The notes beneath the pieces are model-generated. The model was not told where the DNA came from and did no database searches. It worked only from the letters and a program-made list of their open reading frames with translations. A DNA stretch of 64,000 nucleotides from Xanthostigma xanthostigma (lineage: Eukaryota; Arthropoda; Insecta; Raphidioptera; Raphidiidae): positions 77,040,948-77,104,947 of the forward strand of contig OY754464.1 in NCBI GenBank assembly GCA_963575645.1, in the 5' to 3' direction. The translations under genes and the position numbers were made by a program. Positions 1 through 8,829 of this stretch are shown here, in pieces; positions within the stretch are counted from its first letter, which is position 1; every line of letters begins with the position of its first letter.

Positions 1-137
1 TTTAAAAATGGTTCTGTTTTATAGATCAGAATTTCCTCTTTTCAAAAAGCTTCAATTTGAATGGATTTCGTGTGAAATTAACTTAGATATAACTTCTTAT
101 ATGAACGAAAGTCAGCTTTGACGCGCAAAGCGATAAT
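1..137 (+). mobile_element. Fragment of dispersed repeat family P
   Basis: Nearly identical to 10207-10345 and to the reverse complement of 44600-44740. It stops at GCGATAATA where the other copies continue into a hairpin end. The copy is cut by the window start. Confidence 0.75.
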
Positions 138-411
138 ACCGATAAATTAATCAGGTTACATCTATAAGTATATAAATAAAAATGTAAAAGTTCTGCACCG
201 ACTGTTTTGAAATTTTGACACAACGTTGCGCGTTTTTATATACATACTAGTCGGTACCCGCGGCTCCGCACGCGCTTGAGATGAGACACGGCAGTGACAA
301 CAGTAGTGGAGCCGTCGGCTCCATCGTATTGCAGTACTACTTTAAAACACTATGTTTATACACTTTCATTTTTTTTTGTGTAATAAAATTTATAAGCCGA
401 ATTTTTGCGAT
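138..411. other. Intergenic stretch without recognised gene
   Basis: AT-rich with one GC-richer patch near 250-330 containing GCCGTCGGCTCC-like short repeats also seen in the hAT-B MITEs. I see no coding frame or element boundary. Confidence 0.4.
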
Positions 412-556
412 TATATGACAAGTTTACAATTATTTATATTGAGATGGAGCTTATTATCATCACACCATTTGTATATGCCATCTATGGCCTGTTGAAGCAT
501 CTCACAGTCAGTAGGTATTACAAGCCATTGATTTGAATATTTTAGCATCAACAAAA
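412..556 (-). pseudogene. LINE reverse-transcriptase fragment
   Basis: The minus strand encodes a short run reading VDAKIFKSM and, after one frameshift, LVIPTDCEMLQQAIDGIYKW followed by CDDNKLHLN. This is the region just after the (Y/F)xDD-type active site of Jockey/CR1-type LINE RTs (DD-KIF ... LQ-DID-I--WC--N-L-LN). It is too short and broken to be functional. Confidence 0.6.
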
Positions 557-621
557 AAAAAAAAGAAACTATAAATAATAGACAAATCTTAGATTAACGT
601 CTGAATAGAAATCTTCAAATA

Positions 622-1207
622 AATAAGATTATCAACCAATTTTTTCAGACTGTATATTGACAAAAAAATATAAAATTATAATTCAATATTTCAATAAATG
701 ACGTCCGGATTTGGATTTTCTTCAGAAATATGTAATCTAAAAAATATAAAAATAAATTAGTACCTATCTATTATTTTCAAATAGAATTAAGACTGAATTT
801 TTTTTTTATTATCTTTGGAAATTAATGAATAATTAATAACAAACATGACTACATATTAAAAATAGTCTATTTTCAGAGCTTTGAAAAAGTCAATATTTTT
901 GACGAAACGTTAGCAATAAAAGAAAAGAGATATATACCTATGTGTCCGCATTCCCGTTATTCATAATTATTGAAAAATTAAAAATAGTTTGTTATTAATT
1001 TTTCATTAATTTTTAAAAATTATATAAAAAAATCCAGTATTAATTCTATTGTAAAATAAGTAGATACTAATTCATTTTTATATTTTTGAGATTACATATT
1101 TCTGAAGAAGATCCAAATCCGGATCGAAACGTCATTTATTGAGATATTGCATTATAATTTTTTGTTAATAAATATACAGTCTAAAAAAAATGGTTGATAA
1201 TTTTATT
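622..1207. mobile_element. Inverted-repeat element IR1, copy 1, with hammerhead-like core
   Basis: Left arm (from ACCAATTTTTTCAGACTGTA near 638) recurs inverted at about 1100-1200. The right arm carries CTGAAGA (1102-1108), a GATCC/GGATC stem (1110-1114 with 1121-1125) and GAAAC (1126-1130). Related copies are at 47228-48092 and 56860-57060. No transposase frame is visible. Confidence 0.7.
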
Positions 1208-1212
1208 TATTT

Positions 1213-2140
1213 ATAAATAATAGAGATAGAGTGCGGGAGGTGAAACTTTTTTATTGAAAAGGACCCCGCACGGAACATATGGGAATTGGCCCTCGGTTAA
1301 AATCTTCCATACTCGGGAATATTATCCAAAAATCGACGCTGATCAAAAGTCTCCATGGGCACGAAGTCCGGAAATGCGATCCCGGGGAGTTATTATTATT
1401 TTGATTGCAATAAAAGTATACTTTTATTGCAATCAAAATAGGGAAAATGAGCAAATGCACCCGTCTCCTTGTGATATTCTATTATAGACATATCTACATC
1501 ACATAGATATATCATATACAGTATATATGTCGCCGGGATATTGTCAAACCCGTGATATTATAATTTCACTTAGTGAAATTATAATATCACGAATCTTTGT
1601 CAATCGTGATATTGTAATTTCACTAGTGAAATTACAAAATCACGGATTTGACAATATCCCGGCGACATATATACTGTATATGATATATCTATGTGATGTA
1701 GATATGTCTATAATAGAATATCACAAGGAGACGGGTGCATTTGCTCATTTTCCCTATTTTGATTGCAATAAAAGTATACTTTTATTGCAATCAAAATAAT
1801 AATAACTCCCCGGGATCGCATTTCCGGACTTCGTGCCCATGGAGACTTTTGATCAGCGTCGATTTTTGGATAATATTCCCGAGTATGGAAGATTTTAACC
1901 GAGGGCCAATTCCCATATGTTCCGTGCGGGGTCCTTTTCGCCTCTTTAAAAGCCTTTTTTTCAATTTCCGCTATCGCTTATAGTTTTTGAGTAATTGCCT
2001 AAAATCTAAGGGGCTTTTTTTTCATTTCGTTTTTTGTTAATAACAAATGCAATTTTTGTCGACGAAAAAAATAAAGAAACGTCTTTTAAGGAATCGAATA
2101 AGCTATTTTTTGAAGACTTGGATCTATTTGTCTCACGAAT
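1213..2140. mobile_element. Dispersed repeat interrupted by a 682-bp foldback
   Basis: Sequence flanking the foldback (AATAATAGAGATAGAG on the left; TTTCAATTTCCGCTATCGCT... through ATAAAGAAACGTC on the right) matches the continuous copy at 13405-13690. That copy therefore shows the uninterrupted state. Confidence 0.75.
1257..1938. repeat. 682-bp near-perfect palindrome made of nested palindromes
   Basis: Positions pair symmetrically about 1597.5 over the whole length (AAAAGGACCCCG at 1257; CGGGGTCCTTTT ending 1938). Each arm holds a perfect 42-bp palindrome (1398-1439 and 1756-1797, centre AGTATACT). The middle holds two more: 1551-1591 around TTTCACTTAGTGAAA and 1605-1644 around TTTCACTAGTGAAA, separated by a 13-nt loop. 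Frames in this region are only palindrome shadows. It behaves as a foldback insertion; no target duplication is evident. Confidence 0.9.
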
Positions 2141-2593
2141 CTCATCTTGACTAGGCTAATGCCTTTTCCACCATCTGTACAGTCGCTCATTCACTGTACA
2201 GGGTTAATAACAAATTTGTTGTACAATAAATTACATTCGCAGGTGGTTATGACTTGGTAGGTACACAGCGAAGTGATGTGAAGGTCATATCGCTTGTTAG
2301 TGTTCCCTGAGGATAATAGTGTCACTGTCGTTGCCTATCCCATTTGTAAACGTCATATTTTCATATTGCATACCTTTAGTCGCAGTTGGCAATCAGATTC
2401 TTATCATTTTATATGGTAGCCTGTCTTCTATTGATAAATCACATCGCTCTAAGCCAGTGGCAGCGCGTGAACATTTTAAATGGGTGTTCTATGCAGGATC
2501 AACAGGACGTACCACCAGTGCCGGATTAAGGCTCCTAGATGCCCTAAGCATTTCTTGCTTATGGGCCCCATCTCTAATATGTTCAGTTTATAA

Positions 2594-2805
2594 AAAAATT
2601 GGTTGTCTGTAAAGTCGGTTTACGGACGATAGTTTTACGTGATAACGTACTGCGCTCTCGCTTGCACGCACAGGGTCAGGCGGAACGTGACACATTTCGG
2701 AACGTTACACTTTTTCGTGCATGCAGCCGGTGTTTCATCAATTTATAAGACGTTATCACGTAAAACTATCGTCCGTAAACCGACTTTACAGACAACCAAT
2801 TTTTA
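2594..2805. mobile_element. Short MITE with about 55-bp terminal inverted repeats, family D copy 1
   Basis: Begins AAAATTGGTTGTCTGTAAAG and ends with its complement. The internal part has a CGCACAGGGTCAGGCGGAACG block. Further copies lie at 31204-31397 and, as a fragment, 52015-52141. Confidence 0.85.
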
Positions 2806-2846
2806 CTTTTTCTCTTAAAAATCTATGTGCTTTTTAACTTTTTTCC

Positions 2847-2963
2847 ATCAAGATCAACCAGATCTATCCACAAAACAAGCTTGAAAAGTAGTCTCGTGTG
2901 AAGCGAGCACTTAACAGCAATCAAGAAAACCAGCGCTAGAAAACTAGTAGGCAAATCTAGAAA
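2847..2963. mobile_element. Dispersed repeat shared with 51516-51650
   Basis: Reverse complement of the segment at 51516-51650 (GTTTTCTTGATTGCTGTTAAG...GATAGATCTGG). It ends about 22 nt from the AKHR TM6 exon donor. The ORF spanning it is not a gene. Confidence 0.6.
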
Positions 2964-2984
2964 TAATTTATATATCAAACTTAC

Positions 2985-3108
2985 CATAAACACATGACGT
3001 AGTATGGCGTCCAACAAATGAAAAACACCAAGACTATGATGATGGTCATTTTCAGGGTGCGGATTTTGGCTCTCCCTAAGAATCCGAGGCTCGACCGTCG
3101 TATACAGT
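2985..3108 (-). CDS. AKHR: AKH/corazonin-type GPCR, exon with TM6
   Basis: Fourth recognised exon, joining the previous one in phase 1 to give D-CIRRSSLGFLGRAKIRTLKM (end of intracellular loop 3), then TM6 with the CWTP motif (...VFFICWTPYYVMCLW). It ends in phase 2 within a Trp codon, followed by GTAAGT. The RRSSLGFLGRAK segment favours AKH receptor over corazonin receptor (my inference from family knowledge). The next exon should encode TM7 with its NPxxY-type motif; I did not find it at 1-2985, so it probably lies outside the window. A dispersed repeat begins about 22 nt past the donor. Confidence 0.88.
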
Positions 3109-3162
3109 CTGTTGAATATAAAAGAATCAGCATTAAAGTATTTATCAACACTATTAATAGTT

Positions 3163-3260
3163 GGTGAGATGGTGACAGAAATGGTCAGGGAGCACTTTCT
3201 GGCAGAAACGTTCCCTTTGGTGTAGTCTGAGTCCCCCTCTACAAATCCGCTTAGTGGAGT
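3163..3260. mobile_element. Dispersed repeat fragment shared with 41143-41232
   Basis: AATGGTCAGGGAGCACTT... through ...CCCTCTACAAATC recurs in reverse complement at 41143-41232. The transposon type is not identified. Confidence 0.5.
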
Positions 3261-3459
3261 AGGGGTCTAGCGCGTTACGATACGACGCTGGGCCCTTAAA
3301 AAAACGGCAAACTTCAAAATTTCTCTAGAAAATGGTAGAAAATGACCTCCTAATTGCAGAAAAAATATTTTCTGCCAACTTACCCCCTCCAGAGACTGTT
3401 AGTATAATAAATAAATACAAAATAACTTAATAAAAAAAAAAACGAGTGTGCTTTAGACC

Positions 3460-4025
3460 ACACGACTGAAGTAAAACTTCTTCCTGCCATAATTTGTTAT
3501 TATTCACCCGAAAATTCACAAAATATGAACTTTAAAATGAATTTACAATTTTATTCACTTTAAACGTAGAATATGTGTATTGAACAAAATATTAATTTAT
3601 AAAATTGTTCAAGAACGAAATGAACAGTCTAATGTAAGAAAAAAGAAATATAAACATAAAGATAATGAAAACAAAAGTAATACATTGCAATTACTTAGCT
3701 CTCGTTGGATTTTAAGCGTAAATCTTTATGAAATATTATTTAAAGTAGGTTTACAAAACTTTTTTCTGTCACCCGATAGTGCCACTGGCAAGTAAAGTAT
3801 GTGACATTCTATCGTTAGTACTGCTTATATTTTCGGCCACCTGATGGCTCCACTAGCCAGATAGCCAGTGAAGTATTTGTCGTCCACTTTCTATTTTCAC
3901 TAACTTAGATCTCCCTCTCAACTTCCGTTCGCCTCGCCCGATCACACTTTCCGTAAATCTCTCGTCACGCATTCACCAGCTTACTCCCCAAGTCAAGCGT
4001 GCGTAAAGAAGTTTTACTTCAAAAA
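3460..4025. mobile_element. Dispersed element E, copy 1 (empty-site copy)
   Basis: Bounded by GAAGTAAAACTTCT near 3468 and AGAAGTTTTACTTC near 4010. It is colinear with 48680-49925 except that it lacks the 690-bp TTAA element: here CACTTTAAACG (TTAA at 3560-3563) is uninterrupted. The 71-codon ORF inside shows no domain. Confidence 0.7.
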
Positions 4026-4175
4026 AAGCTCGGTGAGTGAAACCGAACTCAAACAGTTTGTTTTCCCGAGGTACAGTTTTCTGCCAAAATCGACCTTGCA
4101 AAAACGCGTCATGTTCGCGGAAAGTTTAATAATAATAATAATAATACATTTATTTTAATAACATGGTATTCAGGT

Positions 4176-4823
4176 ACGGAAGCCGGGTTGGCTCATTGGT
4201 GACTAGTGGAGTAGTGGCACCGCATACGGCCACTTCCAACATGTTAACGCGTGCACGCGTTAACATATTGTGTCCGTGTGCGGGATAAATGCAGATTTCT
4301 ACCTTATCCTGGAACGGTAATCTAGCTATCTCTGTCTTTTAACTGTCAAATTCTGTGAGCAGCGTTACTTTTTGCATTGAGGTTAGGCGTAGCTGAAGTT
4401 TTGTTTATAGTGAAATAAAGTAATAAATAATTTCAAAGTAAACATTAGAAATGAGTTTCGTTAAAATTAAAAATGAAAATGTTACCGTAAAATTACCTGT
4501 GATGAACAATAGACTCATTTCTAATGTTTACTTTGAAATTCTTTATTACTTTATTTCACTATAAACAAAACTTCAGCTACGTCTAACCTCAATGCAAAAA
4601 GTAACGCTGCTCACAGAATTTGACAGTTAAAAGACAGAGATAGCTCGATTACCGTTCCAGGATAAGGTAGAAATCTGCATTTATCCCGCACACGGATAAG
4701 GCAGAAATCTGCATTTATCCCGCACACGGACACATGTTAACGCGTGCACGCGTTAACATGTTGGAAGTGGCCGTGTGCGGTGCCACTACTCCACTAGTCA
4801 CCAATGAGCCGACCCGGCTTCCG
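4176..4823. mobile_element. 648-bp foldback element with 9-bp target duplication
   Basis: The arms (ACGGAAGCCGGGTTGGCTCA... on the left, its complement at the right end) are about 300 bp each with a small spacer near 4460-4505. TATTCAGGT flanks both sides (4167-4175 and 4824-4832). A 9-bp duplication with long terminal repeats suggests a Mutator-like MITE. Each arm contains CATGTTAACGCGTGCACGCG-type palindromes. The right arm has one internally duplicated segment ending in TTTATCCCGCACACG. Confidence 0.85.
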
Positions 4824-4877
4824 TATTCAGGTCAACCGACTGCACGCATCCACACAACGAATTACAAGTTTGCTTAC

Positions 4878-5085
4878 CTGAATTATTGTCTTTGAGTCGC
4901 CTAAATATTTCCAGTAATATTGAAGCGTATGAAAATACGATAACCACTAATGGCAAGCCGTACATAAGCACCATGCCTAATAATGAGTACGTCAATTCGT
5001 GAGTCGTAGATGGAAACGAATTGTAGGTTATACATTGCTCGTACCACGAGACGTTTGGATGCCGTTCCACGTGAAATATCACCGT
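4878..5085 (-). CDS. AKHR: AKH/corazonin-type GPCR, exon with extracellular loop 2 and TM5
   Basis: Third recognised exon of the receptor. TGATTACAG precedes the exon and GTAAGC follows it. It starts in phase 0 with TVIFHVERHPNVSWYEQC (extracellular loop 2, with the Cys expected to pair with TM3) and continues through TM5 (...LLGMVLMYGLPLVVIVFSYA...), ending in the start of intracellular loop 3 (EIFRRLKDNNS) with one leftover base. NVS at the loop is a possible N-glycosylation site. A 648-bp foldback element sits 46 nt beyond the donor and a TA-flanked MITE begins about 80 nt before the acceptor. Confidence 0.88.
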
Positions 5086-5164
5086 CTGTAATCAAAGCAT
5101 TCATAACTGTTAACCGTATTTCGTATCCACTTTCTTGTTCGAGCATTGCAAAATGGCCAGTCAA

Positions 5165-6380
5165 TAGTCCAGTCAAAATAAACATTTCGGTTTACTACAA
5201 TTCGCATAGAGCTGAAAGCTGTTACAGGTCGTACACTATTACAAATGAAATATAGAAAGTTCCCAGCGATCCTACATCTGCTTCAAAATTCATTCAAGGT
5301 CAAAGATCAAAAGTATCGGTTTTTTGCAGTTTTCTCGTCATAAATTTTATCTAAAAATAGATCAGACAAAAGTTATAGATCATGCAATTACCTACAAAAA
5401 CTGTACCTCTATTTTTTTTCCTACGAATCACTATTCCTGAGATATGGGACCAAAATATCTATGTATGTACTAAACGTATTGTTGCGTGCCCCTTGATGGG
5501 ACGACGCTGGAATTAGTAGAAACTACTAGAAACAACAACAATGGAAAACAGGTAAAAAACATCCGACCTGCAGACAATCGCTTGGACAGAAGCCAATACA
5601 TGTAAAGGAAGGGATCTCGATGCGTGGAGTACATTCTAGAGCATGGATCGAAACTATAAAAGGCGAGCAGAGTGGGCAAGTCGGTCAGTCAGTTATTCGT
5701 GTTGTTCATATGTTGACACTGTGCTCTGGCATTACTACATAAATTATTCAGTTATACTGTGAAAATAAATAAACTTTAGTGAGTGGTTTTACATAAATGA
5801 TTTATAGTTAATAGACAAGTGTGCTGATAAACTTTGTATTGTGTTCCGGCGTTGTAGACATTTCGTGATAATAATTTAGTGACTCTATATTCTCTGTTAC
5901 TTAGTCTTTTATTTTTATTATTTAGAACTATTAGTTTTGTTTCTGTTAACGTTATTATTTGTGTTAAGTTAAATAAGTACGCTTTCGTTTGTGTGTTTTA
6001 CTGATTTGTTGAACATTTATTATTGTAAATAAATAATTTCACCACGGACTACAAAAGTTTTGTTACAGTATTTATCAAAAATAACGTTGAATATTAATAT
6101 GCATATTAGTATTTTAAAAAACAAATGATGATTCATAGGAAAAAAAGTATAAGAACAATTCTTGTAGACAATTGCATGATCTACAATTTTTGTCTGACCT
6201 ATTTTTAGATAACATTTACCGTTTATGAGAAAAGTGCAAAAAAACAATACTTTTAACATTTGACCTTGAATACATTTTTTAGTAGATGTAGGAACCTAAG
6301 ACCTGTACCGATTTTCAGCTCTATGCGAATTATTGTAAGCCTACCACTATTTTTTTGGCTATTTTGACCGGACTATAATT
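5165..6380. mobile_element. MITE with about 200-bp degenerate inverted arms, split by a solo LTR
   Basis: The left arm starts TAGTCCAGTCAAAATA (5165). The right arm ends with the near complement TATTTTGACCGGACTATA. Arms match through ATTCGCATAGAGCTGAAA and the AAAAATAGATCAGACAAAA region. The middle is replaced by the LTR at 5480-6067. Confidence 0.75.
5480..6067. mobile_element. Solo LTR of a Gypsy/BEL-type retrotransposon
   Basis: This 588-bp block starts TGTTGCG and ends GTTACA, flanked by a 4-bp duplication GTAT (5476-5479, 6068-6071). It includes a TATA box with an initiator-like region (TATAAAAGGCGAGCAG near 5656, then GTCAGTCAGTTATTCG), typical of insect LTRs. No gag or pol flanks it. 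Confidence 0.8.
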
Positions 6381-6523
6381 TTTATTTTAATTATCCCCAT
6401 TTTGAAAAAAAGTGTGGGTATCGTTTTGGTGACAATACTTTGAGTTCATTCACGGCCATGAATATTTTTATTCGGAACTTTACTCACCACAACGCAAAAG
6501 ATTAAAGTTTCTCGGCTTTCAAT

Positions 6524-6797
6524 CGCGCCACAAATCTAAAAGGTTCGGAAGTTAGTCACATACAGCGTCGCAGCTACCTGCACGGAACGTGCGCTAGTCG
6601 ATCATTGGCCGTGATCGATCGTTGTCTTTGTCACTTGTCGCTTTCCTGCTTTAAAGTACAGTCGAGCACGCTATTGTCAAGTTGTTATTGTTATTTTAGT
6701 TTTGTTGAGTTGCGAGTTTGTAGTTTCTCAACAGACTGTTAAAGCGCAAGCCCCCATTCGCATCTAACTTCCGAGCCTTTTAGATTCGTGGCGCGTA
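6524..6797. mobile_element. Short MITE with about 30-bp terminal inverted repeats
   Basis: GCGCCACAAATCTAAAAGG at 6525 pairs with the near complement CCTTTTAGATTCGTGGCGC ending about 6796. No duplication is clear. Confidence 0.7.
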
Positions 6798-7304
6798 TTA
6801 TACTGACAACCGAGCTACTATTTTTTGACTTTAAGATACAGCAATTTGAAAAAAAAAACTTACGATAAAATTTAATTATAATTTTTTTTGAATAAGCTTA
6901 AAATGAGAATAAAATGCCAGACAATAATAATATAACTTCAATCAAATGTAACAAAAGCTTGGGGTGCTTTCTATATTTTTATAAAAACTCAACCTTCACA
7001 ATTCAAAACAATTGATATCAATTATCCCGTGCTTTTTTACATTAAAGTTATTTTTTTTTGTCAATCACATTATTCTTATTTAAAGCTTATATTAAAAACA
7101 AAATTAATTATATAGAGTCGGGAACTTTCTACAACAAAATCTTCATATTTAAAATTTATTTTTCACTTTTTATTTCACATCGCTATAAAAGAATGATTCT
7201 TTCGTTATTTAAAACTCTAATTTTATTTTATTAACAAGCCCTTTTTTACCCGACTACGACGAAGCAAAAAGTAAGGTTATGATTTTGTTTACAATAATTA
7301 ATGT
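6798..7304. other. AT-rich AKHR intron sequence, no recognised feature
   Basis: Poly-T rich and low complexity with no coding frame. It ends at the hAT target duplication. Confidence 0.4.
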
Positions 7305-7312
7305 TTTTGGTG

Positions 7313-7897
7313 TAGTGATGTGTCGCACCTGAGCGAATCGTTCATAATGAACGACTCCTATCTCGGAGCGGAGCGAGTCGCTCTTTTTTGTGAATGACTC
7401 ACTCCGCGCGCCATTACTCTGTGCTCAGCTATTCTGTACTGTTGCATTCGCACATTTGCAAAGCGCACACAGCACAGGCCACAGAGGCACTAGTGAATTT
7501 TGTACGTACGGAGTTATCTTTGCTGAGTCGTTTAATGTTTAATGACACACTGTTTACAGTGACTTAAAACATTCACATTGACGTCGTTGACAAAGATATA
7601 ATATTGTAACAATAAATATTATTATTGTTCAGCTTTTATTATACTTTATAGTTTATCCGAAATGCGAATAATATATCAGCATCATATTAAAATGAGCTCA
7701 GAGCTGAGTGTGTGTATTGTGCTGTGCAATGCTACGTAACTCCTGAGCATGCATGATGACAGTTCACACCTCTGCAGTCTGCACTCTTGTGCAGTGCGTA
7801 CTGTCTAGTGTTGAACGACTCGCTCTGAGCGACTCTTTTTAGTGAGCGGTGCGCACTGAGCCAGCTCCCAATAAAGAGTCATGTGGACACATCACTA
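7313..7897. mobile_element. hAT MITE family A, copy 1
   Basis: Terminal repeats TAGTGATGTGTC / GACACATCACTA with the 8-bp duplication TTTTGGTG at 7305-7312 and 7898-7905. Subterminal GAACGACTC/GAGTCGCTC-type motifs occur at both ends. It lies immediately beside the AKHR TM4 exon donor. Confidence 0.93.
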
Positions 7898-7922
7898 TTT
7901 TGGTGGATAGTGTAGAACATAC

Positions 7923-8028
7923 CTGAGGCATACTGCACAGTGCAGCGAATGCCCACGCAAATGTTATCATCAATTTACCGCGACGGTCCAATCCTATCAG
8001 ATGCAATGGCTTCAATACAGCGTAATAT
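7923..8028 (-). CDS. AKHR: AKH/corazonin-type GPCR, exon with intracellular loop 2 and TM4
   Basis: Second recognised exon of the minus-strand receptor. The acceptor (TTGCAG) precedes 8028 and the donor (GTATGT) follows 7923. The first base completes the Arg of the DR motif; the remaining 35 codons read YYAVLKPLHLIGLDRRGK, then a TM4 helix ending ...AALCSMPQ, and stop in phase 0. R-YYAVLKP after TM3 is typical of the AKH/CRZ/GnRH receptor branch. The 8-bp duplication of a hAT MITE ends at 7905, only about 17 nt beyond the donor, so nearly nothing but the splice signal separates exon and transposon. Confidence 0.88.
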
Positions 8029-8166
8029 CTGCAACACACAATACAAATTTCTATTTTTTATAATGTCTAAGCACGTGGGTATACGTCTGTCACTCATCCA
8101 TGTTTTTTTATGAAGCATGCAAAATCGTTATATCTTTGGAAAAATAAAGATGATTCATAAAAATAT

Positions 8167-8437
8167 AGTTTAAAAAAAACTAAAAAACACGCTTTATATC
8201 GAACTAAAAAGTAAAAAATATTTTTTTTAAATAAGTTTAAAACAATGAATAAAAAATACTAGTATTATTGGGAAAAAAGCGTGGGGCGCTTTGTTCCACA
8301 TTTTCGTACATCGAGCGCCCCACGCTTTTTTCACAATAATACTAGTATTTTTTATTCATTATTGTTTTAAAAATATTTTTTACTTTTTAGTTCGATATAA
8401 AGCGTGTTTTTTAATTTTTTTTAAACTATATTTATTT
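8167..8437. repeat. Foldback of about 120-bp arms
   Basis: The arm from AGTTTAAAAAAAACTAAAAA through AATACTAGTATTATT is repeated inverted after a loop (near 8286-8315) bounded by GCGTGGGGCGC / GCGCCCCACGC. Confidence 0.8.
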
Positions 8438-8501
8438 TCCACTTTTTAGTTCGATTTATTGTAAAAAATTTGCCGAAAAAAAACAATTTTTTTTTTCGAC
8501 G

Positions 8502-8588
8502 TGGACGGGATTAGAACCCACGACCCGTGATTCCGAGAGTTGACGTCAGCGAAGATCCGTGCTTTAGACCGCACGGCTAAACACTGTA
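8502..8588 (-). pseudogene. tRNA-Leu/Ser-like SINE head or tRNA pseudogene
   Basis: The minus strand has an A-box-like TAGCCGTGCGGTCTAAAG and a B-box-like GGGTTCTAATCCC at tRNA spacing, with a long variable arm. There is no paired acceptor stem. Confidence 0.5.
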
Positions 8589-8829
8589 GTAACATTGCTG
8601 GCATATTATACTACTTTAATAAACCACTTGCTGTAGTCCAAACGAGTTTACAAACAAACATACATACTTACATACATACGTCATACAAACTTACAAGTGA
8701 AACTAATATAAAGCGTGTAAAAATCAAGTTCCAACCAATCTATATAAAAAGCACTGTAAAAGTTCGTTTGTTAAAAATCTTACATCTCCGCAAGTTCTTC
8801 TATTTCTAGTTATAAGTTTAGTAGTCAAA

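Noticed and set aside
1254-1983. Several 69-90 codon ORFs on both strands
   Set aside because: They are mirror images generated by the 682-bp palindrome.
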